Shown: piece by piece, positions 15,678 through 24,990 of the stretch
Position numbering within the stretch: the stretch's first letter is position 1
Layout of the letters: each line of letters begins with the position of its first letter
NCBI GenBank assembly: GCA_017555105.1
Contig: JAFZHB010000015.1
Span: 62,001-126,000 of the forward strand
Source: Alistipes sp.
GTDB lineage: Bacteria > Bacteroidota > Bacteroidia > Bacteroidales > Rikenellaceae
Direction of reading: 5' to 3'
DNA: 64,000 bases
Position numbers and translations under genes: made by a program
The notes under the pieces: generated by a model
Database searches by the model: none
Seen by the model: the letters and a program-made list of their open reading frames with translations, nothing else
Told to the model about the DNA's origin: nothing

Positions 15678-18578
15678 TTAATAACCGAAGATCTCCTCCT
15701 GCGATACCGTGCGGATCGGACCGAGCGTCTTCAGGTAGTTCAGGTCGAGATCCTTGATGTCGCCCAGGATACCATATACATGGACGCGATCCTTCACCCA
15801 CTTCTCCTGCGTAGCCTTCACATCGGCGAGGGTCATCGCCTGCACCTGCTCGAAGATCGCCTTATTACGATCCTCCGTAATGCCCATATCCTCGGCAAAG
15901 ATGCAATCCCACAAAAGGTTCTCCTTCACCGTGCGGCTGGTGCGGATGCGCTCCAGGATCGCCTTCTTGGCGATCTCGAAGGCCGCCTCCGACTCGGGCA
16001 TCTCGTTGATGATCTCATCGAATGCCTCGATAGCCTGCTGCATCTTATCGTTCTGCGTAGCGATGTAGGCCATAAAGGTATAAGGAATCTCCTTGAAGGT
16101 CGGCATCGGCATATAGGCCTGTGCCGAGTAAGCCAGACCGCGTGCCTCGCGCATCTCCTGGAAGACGATGGCATTCATACCGCCACCGAAGTACTCGTTG
16201 TAGAGGCGCAGGGCGGGGTCGTTCTTCACATCGAACTGCTCACCGCGGTTCGAGAACTGCGTGTAGTAGAGCTGCTTGGCATCGTACTGCGCCAAGATCA
16301 CGGCGGGCTCCTCCACCTTTACAGGCACGGCGGCCTCGTGCTGCACGGGTGCAGCATCGGCAGCCACTACATGGTGCTGCTCGAGGGCGGCCTTCACCTC
16401 CTCCTGCGAGAGCGGACCGTAGTAGAGGACGCGGTGCTGCTTAGCCAGCATCTCCTTGGCAGCCGCGAGGAGCTGCTCCGAGGTGAGTGCCTTCACCGCC
16501 TCATTCGTAAGCGTCGTGCGCTTCACATAGTCGGCGCCATAGGTGATGTAGCGGCGCAGAGCCGTGAAGTTCGACGACTGGCTGTGCTTGCCGTTCGCAC
16601 GGCTGCGCAGCACATTGGCCTTCAAGTTGGCGAGAACCTGCTCGTCGGCGATCATGTTGGCCACCTTATCCTCGTAGATATCCATCACCTTGGTCATCTC
16701 CGAACCCAGACCCGAGAGGGTCACCGAGCTGCGATCGCTACCGGACGAGATGCGGTACGAGCCGGCGATGTTGTAGAGCTCAACGGCCTGCTGCTGTGCC
16801 GTGCGGTTCGTCGTAGCCAGGTAGTCCAGGTAGTTGAAAGCGTAGCTGAGCTTCGGATCGTGGTTCGAGCCCGTATCGTAAATATAGGTCAGACGGAACA
16901 GATCAGTCGTCGTGTTCTGCTTGTAGAGCACCTCCACACCATTATCAAGCGTGAAACGCGTCACCTCCTTTTTCAGATCGACCCACTTCGGCTCGATGGG
17001 CTTCACCGTGCTGTTCTGAATCTCCACGAGGAAGGCGCTCTGCATATCGCGGTTCGTCACGATCGGTGTAATAGCCGGCTTGGCGATCTTCTGCTCATTG
17101 AGGTTCTTGCCGCGGCGCTTGTACACCACCACATAGTTGTCGGCACGCAGTTTCTCGTTGGCCCAAGCCACCACCTGCTCCTTCGTAATCTTCGCCAGGC
17201 GATCGGCACGACCGACTACATCGGCCCACTCCTCACCATTAACAAAGGCATCTACGAAGAGGTCGGCACGACCCTGATTCGAGTCCATCACCTGCATCAT
17301 GCTTGCCTTGAGGTTGTTGATCGAGGCCTCCAAGAGCGACTCATCCCACTCACCGCGGCGCAACAGCTCCATCTGACCGAGCATCAGGTCACGCACCTCC
17401 TCGAGCGTCTGACCCTGCTTCGGGCGACCCTGCATCATCATCGTACCGTAGTCGGGCTGCATACCGTCACCGGCAAAGACACCAAGGGTCTTCTGCTGCT
17501 GGTTTAGGTTCAGGTCCACGAGACCGGCCTTGCGGTTCGAGAGGATCGACGAAGCCACGGCTGCCAGGTCGGCATCCTCGCTCGTCGAGCCACCCAGACG
17601 CCAAGCTACCGTCACATTCTCAGCCTCGGGGCCAAAGACCTCCTTCGCCAGGGGCGAGGTGATCGGCTCCTCGGGCGTGTACTCCAAAGCGGGAAGCTCG
17701 GGGTTGGGCTTCATCTTACCGAAGTACTTATCGATCGTGCGGATCATCTTCTTCGGGTCGAAATCACCCGAGAGGCAGATGGCCATGTTGTTGGGCACAT
17801 AGTAGGTCTTGTGGTAGTTCTTCACATTCGTGATCGAGGGGTTTTTCAGGTGCTCCTGCGAACCCAACACAGTCTGCTTACCATAGGGATGGTTCGGGAA
17901 GAGGAGGGCATCCACCGCCTCCGACACCTTGCGCGAGTCGCGCGTCAGCGACATGTTCTTCTCCTCGTAGATCGTCTCCAGCTCGGTGTGGAAACCGCGG
18001 ATCACGGGGTTCATGAAGCGATCAGCCTCGATGCGCGCCCAATTCTCCACCTGGTTCGAGGGGATATCCTCGATGTAGCAGGTTACATCCTGCGAGGTGT
18101 AGGCGTTCGTGCCGTCAGCACCGATGGCCGACATGAGCTTGTCGTACTCGTTCGGGATGGCGATCTTCGAAGCCTCGTAGCTGATCGAGTCGATCACGCG
18201 ATAGATCGCTTTGCGCTCGGCTTCGTCGGTCGTCACGCGGTACTGCTCGAAGAGCTGCTCAATCTCGTCGAGCATCGGCTTCTCAGCTGCGTAGTCCGAG
18301 GTACCAAACGACGGGGTACCCTTGAACATCAGGTGCTCGAAGTAGTGAGCCAGACCGGTCGTCTCGGCCGGGTCGTTCTTACCACCTACACGCACGGCGA
18401 TGTAGGTCTGAATACGCGGAGTCTCGTCGTTGACGGCCATGTAGACCTTCAAACCGTTATCCAGCGTGTAGATGCGCGCACCCATCGGGTCGCCATCGAC
18501 AGTCTCATACTTGTAGTTGGTACAAGCCGTGGTGATCATCGCTGCGAGGAGCACCACGAGGGTGAGAAATCTTCTCAT
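15678..18578 (-). CDS. M16 family zinc metallopeptidase, lipoprotein
   Basis: This 966-residue protein has a lipoprotein-like signal (MRRFLTLVVLLAAMITTAC, Cys19), so it is probably anchored in the outer or inner membrane facing the periplasm. The inverted zinc motif is HYFEH at residues 78-82 in GLAHYFEHLMFKGTPSFG, with ETIYEEKNMS carrying the downstream glutamate. The second M16 half (GLAYSAQAYMPM, GGGMNAIVFQEMREARGLAY) lacks the zinc motif, as usual. It differs clearly from the 9.4-12.2 kb M16 protein in the zinc region and N terminus, so it is not a recent duplicate. The gene follows the DUF456 gene by 17 bp and is probably co-transcribed with it. Confidence 0.92.
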   Translation of the reverse strand: MRRFLTLVVLLAAMITTACTNYKYETVDGDPMGARIYTLDNGLKVYMAVNDETPRIQTYIAVRVGGKNDPAETTGLAHYFEHLMFKGTPSFGTSDYAAEKPMLDEIEQLFEQYRVTTDEAERKAIYRVIDSISYEASKIAIPNEYDKLMSAIGADGTNAYTSQDVTCYIEDIPSNQVENWARIEADRFMNPVIRGFHTELETIYEEKNMSLTRDSRKVSEAVDALLFPNHPYGKQTVLGSQEHLKNPSITNVKNYHKTYYVPNNMAICLSGDFDPKKMIRTIDKYFGKMKPNPELPALEYTPEEPITSPLAKEVFGPEAENVTVAWRLGGSTSEDADLAAVASSILSNRKAGLVDLNLNQQQKTLGVFAGDGMQPDYGTMMMQGRPKQGQTLEEVRDLMLGQMELLRRGEWDESLLEASINNLKASMMQVMDSNQGRADLFVDAFVNGEEWADVVGRADRLAKITKEQVVAWANEKLRADNYVVVYKRRGKNLNEQKIAKPAITPIVTNRDMQSAFLVEIQNSTVKPIEPKWVDLKKEVTRFTLDNGVEVLYKQNTTTDLFRLTYIYDTGSNHDPKLSYAFNYLDYLATTNRTAQQQAVELYNIAGSYRISSGSDRSSVTLSGLGSEMTKVMDIYEDKVANMIADEQVLANLKANVLRSRANGKHSQSSNFTALRRYITYGADYVKRTTLTNEAVKALTSEQLLAAAKEMLAKQHRVLYYGPLSQEEVKAALEQHHVVAADAAPVQHEAAVPVKVEEPAVILAQYDAKQLYYTQFSNRGEQFDVKNDPALRLYNEYFGGGMNAIVFQEMREARGLAYSAQAYMPMPTFKEIPYTFMAYIATQNDKMQQAIEAFDEIINEMPESEAAFEIAKKAILERIRTSRTVKENLLWDCIFAEDMGITEDRNKAIFEQVQAMTLADVKATQEKWVKDRVHVYGILGDIKDLDLNYLKTLGPIRTVSQEEIFGY

Positions 18579-18595
18579 AGGTTGTTAGTTAGTAA

Positions 18596-19108
18596 TTAGA
18601 AAATAGAAAGTATCCACGCTTTGAGCGGGGCGTAGCAGGTCGAGACCAGCACCCCAAACATCCAAATTCCGACGATGAGTTTCAGTCCTGTGCCGACAAT
18701 GAACGCGAGGAACGAGCCCAGACCGCTCTTCAGGGCGCGGTCCACATCCTTCTTATCGCGGCTCAACTCACCAAGCACAGCCCCAAAGAAGGGGCCCAAA
18801 ATCACACCAAAGGGCGGGAAGAGGAACATACCCACCAGCACGCCTACGATAGCACCCACCTCACCGGCGCGCGAACCACCGAAGCGACGCGTCATCCAGG
18901 CGGGGAGGTAGAAGTCGGCCACCGTGACGACGATCGTCACCACGAGCCACACGGCCAACGCCGAGAGGCCGATATCGGCATAGTCGGTCAGCGAGAGCAG
19001 AACCAAGGCCAGGAAGTTGAGCACGATGCCTGGAATAATCGGAACAACGCAGCCGATCAGCCCGACAATCGCCAGCAAAAAGGCCATTATGGCGAGAAAA
19101 ACATCCAT
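18596..19108 (-). CDS. DUF456 family membrane protein
   Basis: This 170-residue protein has about five hydrophobic segments with many glycines (IVGLIGCVVPIIPGIVLNFLA; GAIVGVLVGMFLFPPFGVILGPFFGAVLGE), the pattern of DUF456. The function is unknown. The ATG at 19108 is preferred to a GTG two codons upstream. A near-consensus -7 box (TATCTTCG, 19130-19137) lies 21 bases upstream. The gene leads the M16 peptidase gene at a 17-bp distance, but no functional link is known. Confidence 0.85.
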   Translation of the reverse strand: MDVFLAIMAFLLAIVGLIGCVVPIIPGIVLNFLALVLLSLTDYADIGLSALAVWLVVTIVVTVADFYLPAWMTRRFGGSRAGEVGAIVGVLVGMFLFPPFGVILGPFFGAVLGELSRDKKDVDRALKSGLGSFLAFIVGTGLKLIVGIWMFGVLVSTCYAPLKAWILSIF

Positions 19109-19174
19109 TTGCACAAACTATTTATGGTGCGAAGATAATAAAAAAATGGAAACATTGTCATTGCCCCACCCTCT

Positions 19175-19211
19175 GAATAAAAAAGAGGGAGTCGCGATTT
19201 GCGACTCCCTC
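19175..19211 (-). terminator. Terminator of the DUF3332 gene
   Basis: On the minus strand GAGGGAGTCGC, loop AAATC, GCGACTCCCTC, then six Ts. Confidence 0.9.
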
Positions 19212-19232
19212 CTCAATTTGTGAAACCCGAAA

Positions 19233-19775
19233 TTAGAAGTTCATTGCGAAATTCTGGGCCATGTGCGTCAGGGCGTAATCAACCCCCTGCTCGTCGAGCG
19301 TCACCTCTACGATCTCCTCACCAACAAAGAGGTTTGCCGTGTTGTCGTCATTGAGCTGGATGAGGTTCAGCGTCTGGTTGTCGCAAGCTGCGCTCCAAAC
19401 ACGCTCCTCAGCGTTGTATACAAGGTTGAGCTCCGTCTCGCCGTTCGAGAGCAGGTAGCCATTCTCGGTCGTAGCAACCTGAATCTCCTCGCCCTGTGCA
19501 TTCTTAATCGTCTTCACCTCGCCAGCCTCGGCAATGGGGTTGTTGCCCGTCCAGAACTCGATCGAGTTCAGCACAACAGCATCAGCAAAGATAGCGATCG
19601 GATATACGGGAACGATGTGCATAGCAACAAATACGAGCTCGTTGATGAACTTATTATCGGTAACGCCCTCGTTCCAATCCTTGATGTTGTTCGTCAGGCG
19701 GAAAGTACCGATGCACGACGTGAACAGAATCGTAGCTGCAAGCAGCACGGCGGTAAGTTTGAACATTTTTTTCAT
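19233..19775 (-). CDS. DUF3332 lipoprotein
   Basis: This 180-residue protein has a lipoprotein signal peptide (MKKMFKLTAVLLAATILFTSC, Cys21) and the DUF3332 core: GTFRLTNNIKDWNEGVTDNK, then a hydrophobic helix FVAMHIVPVYPIAIFADAVVL and the FWTGNNP motif. Proteins of this family are cell-envelope lipoproteins of unknown function. It is monocistronic, with a consensus -7 box about 68 bases upstream and a strong terminator. Confidence 0.85.
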   Translation of the reverse strand: MKKMFKLTAVLLAATILFTSCIGTFRLTNNIKDWNEGVTDNKFINELVFVAMHIVPVYPIAIFADAVVLNSIEFWTGNNPIAEAGEVKTIKNAQGEEIQVATTENGYLLSNGETELNLVYNAEERVWSAACDNQTLNLIQLNDDNTANLFVGEEIVEVTLDEQGVDYALTHMAQNFAMNF

Positions 19776-19843
19776 AGTGGTAAAGTTTTAGTAAATGAAA
19801 AGTTTAGGTTATTTAAGTGTCTGATTAGTTCATAACACTAAGG

Positions 19844-19851
19844 CAAAATTA
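19844..19851 (-). promoter_or_regulatory. -7 box for the DUF3332 gene
   Basis: Minus strand reads TAATTTTG, giving a leader of about 65 bases. Confidence 0.55.
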
Positions 19852-19964
19852 TCTTTTTCTTCCAATAAAAGCAAATTATTCGGGCAGAAATATCGCCGGA
19901 AAAATAAAAAAATCGCACCGCAACCACCCACAGTAACTATACCTTATTTTATAATAAGGAGGGG

Positions 19965-19992
19965 TATCTTTGCCCTTTTTTCACTATCTTTG
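19965..19992 (+). promoter_or_regulatory. Two tandem -7 boxes upstream of nhaC
   Basis: Identical TATCTTTG boxes lie at 19965-19972 and 19985-19992, exactly 20 bp apart, suggesting two staggered transcription starts with leaders of about 35 and 15 bases. Confidence 0.6.
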
Positions 19993-20011
19993 CACCCAAA
20001 ATTCACTGCAC

Positions 20012-21448
20012 ATGCAACCACAACAACGCACACCCAACGCCTGGGTAGCAGCCATTCCGCTGGTCGTACTGACCATCCTCTTCTACCTGGTGATTCGCTG
20101 TTTCGGCAGCGACTCGATCGTCGGCGGCAGCCAGATCGCCCTCCTCTCCGCCTCGTCCGTAGCAGCAGCCATCGCTACGCTCTACTACCGCACGCCATGG
20201 AGCAAGATCGAGGATTCGATCATCGACCACATCCGCTCGGCCACGACCGCTATTCTGATCCTGCTGCTGATTGGCGCCATTGCCGGTACCTGGATGATCT
20301 CGGGCATCGTGCCGACGCTGATCTACTACGGCTTGCAGATCCTGCACCCCTCCTACTTCTTGGTGGCTACGACCCTCATCTGCGGCTTTGTATCGCTGAT
20401 GACGGGTAGTTCGTGGACGACGATCGCCACGATCGGTGTAGCGTTGATGGGTGTCGGCGAAGCGATGGGACTACCCGAGGGTTGGGTGGCCGGCGCCATT
20501 ATCTCGGGCGCCTACTTCGGCGATAAGCTCTCATTGCTGTCGGATACGACCGTGCTCGCCTCCTCAACCGTGGGTGTGCCGATCTTCACCCACATCCGTT
20601 ATATGCTCCTGACGACCGTTCCTTCGCTCCTCGTGGCGCTGGTGGTCTTCTCCATTGCAGGTGTCACGCTGCCGCACGCTTCGAGTGCCGATGTCGAACT
20701 CTATGCCTCGACCCTGAGCGAGGTGTTCCATCTCTCACCCTGGCTGCTCGTCGTGCCCCTGCTGACGGGTATCCTGATCGCCCGCAAGCTCCCGGCGCTA
20801 GTGACCCTCTTTGCAGCGGTGCTCTTTGCCTGCATCGCCATGCTGATTGCCCAGCCGCAGCTCGTAGCCGAGGTTGCCGGCGTGGAGTCGACCGACTTCT
20901 TCACCTCGTTCAAGGGCGTGCTGATGACCTGCTACGGCCCGACGGCCATCGAGACGGGCAACGCACAGCTCAACGACCTGATTTCGACGAACGGTATGGG
21001 CGGCATGATGTATACGATTTGGCTGATCCTTTGCGCCATGGTATTTGGTGGCGTGATGACAGGTAGCGGTATGTTGCACGCCCTGACCCAGGTCTTCCTC
21101 GGTATCGTGCGCCGCACTACCCCGATTGTTGCCTCCACCGTGGGTGCGGGCCTCTTCTTCAACCTCTGCTCGGCCGACCAATACATCTCGATCATCCTAA
21201 CCGGCCGACTCTTCAAGGGGCTCTATGAGGACCGCGGGCTCGAGCCGCGCCTGCTGAGCCGCGCCGTAGAGGATTCGGCCACGGTAACCTCGGTGCTCGT
21301 GCCGTGGAACTCGTGCGGCATGACGCAGGCTACGGTCCTGGGCGTAGCGACCTTCACCTACCTCCCCTACTGCATCTTTAACCTCGTCAGCCCCGTGATG
21401 TCGATTCTCGTAGCCTCGCTCGGCTGGAAGATTATCCGCAAGCGATAA
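20012..21448 (+). CDS. nhaC: Na+/H+ antiporter NhaC
   Basis: This 478-residue inner-membrane protein has about 11-12 hydrophobic segments. The NhaC hallmarks are LICGFVSLMTGSSWTTIATIG, then AGAIISGAYFGDKLSLLSDTT in the middle, and the C-terminal SATVTSVLVPWNSCGMTQA. It exchanges Na+ for H+ and so helps pH and sodium balance. The ATG at 20012 is used because the earlier in-frame codons overlap the tandem promoter boxes. The stop codon overlaps the start of the downstream HAD gene by one base (TAATG), so the two are translationally coupled. Confidence 0.92.
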   Translation: MQPQQRTPNAWVAAIPLVVLTILFYLVIRCFGSDSIVGGSQIALLSASSVAAAIATLYYRTPWSKIEDSIIDHIRSATTAILILLLIGAIAGTWMISGIVPTLIYYGLQILHPSYFLVATTLICGFVSLMTGSSWTTIATIGVALMGVGEAMGLPEGWVAGAIISGAYFGDKLSLLSDTTVLASSTVGVPIFTHIRYMLLTTVPSLLVALVVFSIAGVTLPHASSADVELYASTLSEVFHLSPWLLVVPLLTGILIARKLPALVTLFAAVLFACIAMLIAQPQLVAEVAGVESTDFFTSFKGVLMTCYGPTAIETGNAQLNDLISTNGMGGMMYTIWLILCAMVFGGVMTGSGMLHALTQVFLGIVRRTTPIVASTVGAGLFFNLCSADQYISIILTGRLFKGLYEDRGLEPRLLSRAVEDSATVTSVLVPWNSCGMTQATVLGVATFTYLPYCIFNLVSPVMSILVASLGWKIIRKR

Positions 21449-22098
21449 TGGCTACCCGACTTGTTATCTTCGATCTCGACGGCACGCTGCTCAACACGAT
21501 TGGCGACCTGGCCGAGGCGGCTAACCGGATGCTCGCAGAACGCAACCTGCCGCAACACGACTACGCCACCTACCGCACCTTCGTCGGCAACGGGATCTCG
21601 CGCCTCGTTGAGCGCGCACTGCCCGAGGCGATGCGCAGCACGGAGGAGCTCGCCGCAGCACGCAATGAGTTCCTGGCCTATTACATCGAACATATCGACT
21701 GCAAAAGCTGCCCCTACGAGGGGATCCCTGCCCTGCTCGCAACACTGCAGGAGCGCGGCATACAAATGGCTGTAGCCTCCAATAAATTTCAGGAGGGGAC
21801 GGAACGGCTCGTTCGCTCCTTCTTCCCCACAATCCACTTCGAGACGGTTTTCGGCCAGCGCCCCGAAGTGCCTCTCAAGCCCGATCCGGCAGTGGTGAAT
21901 GAGATTCTCTCGCTGACGGCAATCGACCCAAGCGAGGCGCTCTATGTGGGCGACTCGGGGGTAGATATGCGCACCGCCCGCGCCGCAGGGGTACGCTCCG
22001 TGGGTGTCTCGTGGGGCTTCCGCCAACGCGCAGAGCTGATCGAGCAAGGTGCCGACCACCTGATCGACGGCGCGGAGGAGCTGCTCGGGCTGCTATAA
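21448..22098 (+). CDS. HAD hydrolase, phosphoglycolate phosphatase type
   Basis: This 216-residue protein has all HAD motifs: DLDGT at residues 9-13 (nucleophile Asp9), VASNK as motif II, KPDP with the catalytic Lys as motif III, and VGDSGVDMRTA as motif IV. The helical cap between residues 15 and 80 is of the C1 type seen in Gph. The likely reaction is removal of phosphate from 2-phosphoglycolate or a similar small phosphate ester. The gene overlaps the nhaC stop by one base, but no metabolic link is known. Confidence 0.88.
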   Translation: MATRLVIFDLDGTLLNTIGDLAEAANRMLAERNLPQHDYATYRTFVGNGISRLVERALPEAMRSTEELAAARNEFLAYYIEHIDCKSCPYEGIPALLATLQERGIQMAVASNKFQEGTERLVRSFFPTIHFETVFGQRPEVPLKPDPAVVNEILSLTAIDPSEALYVGDSGVDMRTARAAGVRSVGVSWGFRQRAELIEQGADHLIDGAEELLGLL

Positions 22099-22174
22099 AG
22101 AGGAGAAAGAGATTAGCAAGAAGAGTATGAGAGGTAAGAAGAGTAAGACCTTGTCATACTACTCATACCAAAAC

Positions 22175-22213
22175 AACAGCGGCTGTTCAACCAAGTGTTG
22201 AACAGCCGCTGTT
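22175..22213. terminator. Hairpin between the HAD gene and the M49 peptidase
   Basis: A perfect 16-bp stem (AACAGCGGCTGTTCAA / TTGAACAGCCGCTGTT) with a 7-base loop between convergent genes. Confidence 0.8.
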
Positions 22214-22229
22214 ATTATCACCGCCTCCC

Positions 22230-24254
22230 TTAGTTGATATTCGGCAGGAACGAGTAGTTCGCTGCGTAGTTCAACATCTGATCGGTATAGTTGGCCGGAT
22301 AGCAGATCTTCACATCCACCACCTTACCATCGGCCTCCACGAGCTGATACTCGGGGTTCACAAAACCACCGTAGGGCTCGATGTTCAGTGCAAAGTAGCG
22401 GTCGCGCACCTCCTGATGCAGGGCGGGATCCACCTGCACGGCATACTGCTCAACGAGCGCCTTTCCGGCCTCGAAATCACCCTCCGACTTGATGCGCTGA
22501 ATCTCGTAGAGCATCTTACCAAAGAGCGCGCGCAGCTGCTCGAAGTCGTTGACCACGAGGTAGCGCTTGCCATCCTCAACCACCCACTCGATCACCTTCT
22601 GCTCCTTGCCCTGCTCGTAGCACCACTCGGCAATGAGCTTGCGGTTACGCATGTGCGACTCCTCGACATTCTTACCCAACTCGATGCGCGAGAGCTGCGT
22701 CATCATACCGTTCATGATGTAGTCGGCATAACCGGCCTTAGCCACATCAAACGAGGGCACCAGACCCAGCTCGACCATCTTCGGATCGCCGATGTAGTAG
22801 AGACCAAAGAGGTCGGCACGCGTCTCCTCCAGCGTCGAAGAGTAGCTACCCAGCGCCATGGGGCTTACGCCCTCAGCCAGGCGACCCGATCCGTGACCCA
22901 GGCACTCGTGCAGGTCGGTGTGCAGGTCGTCGGCCAGCTTGCCATACTTGGCAATGCGCTCACGATCCTCCGCGCGGAGCACGAACTCCTCGTTGAAGCC
23001 GTTACCCTGTGCCGCCTTGTCGTAGGCATAGGTGATGTTGTCGATCGTCACCGACTTCGAACCGTGGTCGCGGCGAATCCAGTCGGCATTCGGCAGGTTG
23101 ATACCGATCGGCGTAGCGGGATAGCAGTCACCACCGAGCATCGCTACCGTGATCACCTTGGCCGATACACCCTTCACCTCCGGCTTGCGGTAAGCGGGGT
23201 TGATCGGGGCGTTATCCTCGAACCACTGCGCATTCTCCGAGATCACCTCCGTGCGGTGGCAGGCCTCCGTATCCTTGAAGTTCACATTCGCCTCCCACGA
23301 CGCCTTGCGACCCAGCGCATCGCCGTAGTCCTCGATGAAGCCGTTCACGAAATCGACATTCGACTCGATATCCTTCACCCAGGCGATGTTGTAGGCATCA
23401 AAAAGCTTCAGGTCACCCGTCTTGTAGTACTCGATGAGGTGGTTGATGGTCGTCTTCTGCGGCTCAACAGCTACCGAAGCGGCCTTCTCGAGCCAATACA
23501 CGATCTGCTCGATCGCCTCGCCATACATGCCACCGAGGTGCCATACGCGCTCGACGATCTTACCCGACTGATCCTTCGTCAGCTGCGAGTTCAAACCGTA
23601 GGAGATCGGCGTCGGATTGCCCTTATCGGCCGCAGCCATGCGGGCATAGAAACGCTCTGCCTCGGCCTGCGTCACGCCGTTGTAGTAGTTGCTCGACGAG
23701 GTGAGCAGCAAGTCGTCGCCCGCCTTCTGGTTGAGCTTCGTGGGATAGAGCGTCGGATCAAAGATCGCACGGCACACCTCGCCACGCAGCGAGTTCAGGT
23801 CGCCAAAGGCGCTCTCGTCGATCGTCTCGATCACCGAGAGGAGATACTCCTCCGTGAACTCGGGCACGAACTTATCGTTCGAGTAGTGGTGGTGGATACC
23901 GTTGGCAAACCACACCTTCTTGAGGTACTTCTCGAGCGCCTTCCACTCAGCCGTCGTGCGGTCACCCTCGAAGTGGGTATAGATCGTCTCCAGCGTACGG
24001 CGCACGGGGAGGTTGATGGCGCAATTCTGGTCGAAAAGGATGTCGCGGCCACACTTGGCAGCCTCGGCCAGGTAGTAGATGAGCTCCTTCTGCTCGAGGG
24101 GGAGGCTCTCGAAGCCCGGCACCTCGTAGCGAATCACTTTAATATCGTCGAAGCGATCGACGATCCAGGGCTGCTCGCTCTCGTTCGACGAGCAGGCGGT
24201 GGCTGCAACAGCCAGCAGGGGCAAAGTTGCCATTCGAATCAGGTTTTTCATCAT
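22230..24254 (-). CDS. Dipeptidyl peptidase III-type metallopeptidase (M49), lipoprotein
   Basis: This 674-residue protein has a lipoprotein signal (LPLLAVAATACSSNE, Cys21). The zinc motif of bacteroidotal M49 enzymes is the short HExxGH form, seen as HECLGH at residues 449-454, with EETRAD about 40 residues further supplying the second glutamate. It should release dipeptides from peptide N termini in the periplasm. The start is the ATG pair at 24254, 18 bases after a consensus -7 box. Bacteroides DPP III enzymes are usually about 670 residues, so the length is normal. It is one of three secreted metallopeptidases in this 15-kb stretch. Confidence 0.93.
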   Translation of the reverse strand: MMKNLIRMATLPLLAVAATACSSNESEQPWIVDRFDDIKVIRYEVPGFESLPLEQKELIYYLAEAAKCGRDILFDQNCAINLPVRRTLETIYTHFEGDRTTAEWKALEKYLKKVWFANGIHHHYSNDKFVPEFTEEYLLSVIETIDESAFGDLNSLRGEVCRAIFDPTLYPTKLNQKAGDDLLLTSSSNYYNGVTQAEAERFYARMAAADKGNPTPISYGLNSQLTKDQSGKIVERVWHLGGMYGEAIEQIVYWLEKAASVAVEPQKTTINHLIEYYKTGDLKLFDAYNIAWVKDIESNVDFVNGFIEDYGDALGRKASWEANVNFKDTEACHRTEVISENAQWFEDNAPINPAYRKPEVKGVSAKVITVAMLGGDCYPATPIGINLPNADWIRRDHGSKSVTIDNITYAYDKAAQGNGFNEEFVLRAEDRERIAKYGKLADDLHTDLHECLGHGSGRLAEGVSPMALGSYSSTLEETRADLFGLYYIGDPKMVELGLVPSFDVAKAGYADYIMNGMMTQLSRIELGKNVEESHMRNRKLIAEWCYEQGKEQKVIEWVVEDGKRYLVVNDFEQLRALFGKMLYEIQRIKSEGDFEAGKALVEQYAVQVDPALHQEVRDRYFALNIEPYGGFVNPEYQLVEADGKVVDVKICYPANYTDQMLNYAANYSFLPNIN

Positions 24255-24272
24255 GGGAATACAAAATTTTTG

Positions 24273-24280
24273 CAAAGATA
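24273..24280 (-). promoter_or_regulatory. -7 box for the M49 gene
   Basis: Minus strand reads TATCTTTG, directly after the T-tract of the upstream terminator. Confidence 0.65.
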
Positions 24281-24282
24281 GC

Positions 24283-24322
24283 GAAAAAAAAGCGTATTTG
24301 ACCCTGTTTGGATCAAATACGC
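24283..24322 (-). terminator. Terminator of the outer-membrane barrel gene
   Basis: Minus strand: GCGTATTTGA, 11-base loop, TCAAATACGC, then eight Ts; the M49 promoter starts 3 bp later. Confidence 0.85.
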
Positions 24323-24347
24323 CCAAGATGTTTCGGCAATTTCCGCG

Positions 24348-24881
24348 TTAGTTGAAACGCATACCGACTGTGATATAGAGGCAGCAGTAGTTGCCCATAT
24401 TGCCCTTCGTCTTGCCGATGTAGCGCACACCTGCACCCACATAGGCACCCATCGAGCCGCGACTTGCACTTGTTCCGTAGTTGACGCCCAGATCGCAGTA
24501 GGTGCTCTGCCAATCGTCCCCACCGAAGAATCCACCACCGCCTTTGGCAATCACCTCCAAGCGCTCGCGCTCGTTGTGGATCGCGTGGAAACCGACACCC
24601 AAACCAATCGAACCAGTATCCTCATAGCGGCCTACCCCCTCCTTCTTGTCGAAGAGAGCCAAAGTGTAGGTAATGGGGAGGTAGGCTGTCCAACGGCTAT
24701 TGAAGGCATAGCCAAAATTCTCCTCCAACCCCAACAACGAGACTTCGCTGTGACCATTGATGGGTGCTGCAACCGAGAGTTGGGACATTGTAACAAAACC
24801 TTTGCTCTGCTTAGCAGGCTCTTGTGCATGCGCTGTTACGGCCACGGCCAACAGCATAACAATCATCCAAATTCTTTTCAT
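24348..24881 (-). CDS. Small outer-membrane beta-barrel protein
   Basis: This 177-residue protein has a Sec signal (MKRIWMIVMLLAVAVTAHAQ). The remaining 157 residues alternate hydrophobic and polar positions in strand-sized stretches (RWTAYLPITYTLALF; GSIGLGVGFHAI; SMGAYVGAGVRYIG) and end in LYITVGMRFN, a typical C-terminal outer-membrane strand with a terminal aromatic/Asn. An eight-strand barrel is likely; the function is unknown. It begins the AT-richer stretch but its own composition is mixed. A -7 box TAACTTTG lies 62 bases upstream. Confidence 0.75.
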   Translation of the reverse strand: MKRIWMIVMLLAVAVTAHAQEPAKQSKGFVTMSQLSVAAPINGHSEVSLLGLEENFGYAFNSRWTAYLPITYTLALFDKKEGVGRYEDTGSIGLGVGFHAIHNERERLEVIAKGGGGFFGGDDWQSTYCDLGVNYGTSASRGSMGAYVGAGVRYIGKTKGNMGNYCCLYITVGMRFN

Positions 24882-24943
24882 TTTAGATAATTTAAATGGT
24901 TCATATTGAATCAACAGACTTATATCTAGTCTGCATCCCAATA

Positions 24944-24951
24944 CAAAGTTA
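24944..24951 (-). promoter_or_regulatory. -7 box for the barrel gene
   Basis: Minus strand reads TAACTTTG, about 62 bases before the ATG at 24881. Confidence 0.6.
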
Positions 24952-24990
24952 GCATTTTAATAATAAAATTCCAAATACTGCAGAGATAAA

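Noticed and set aside
9417..18578. The two M16 peptidases as a recent tandem duplication
   Set aside because: Their zinc-motif contexts, signal peptides and second halves differ too much, and four unrelated genes lie between them.
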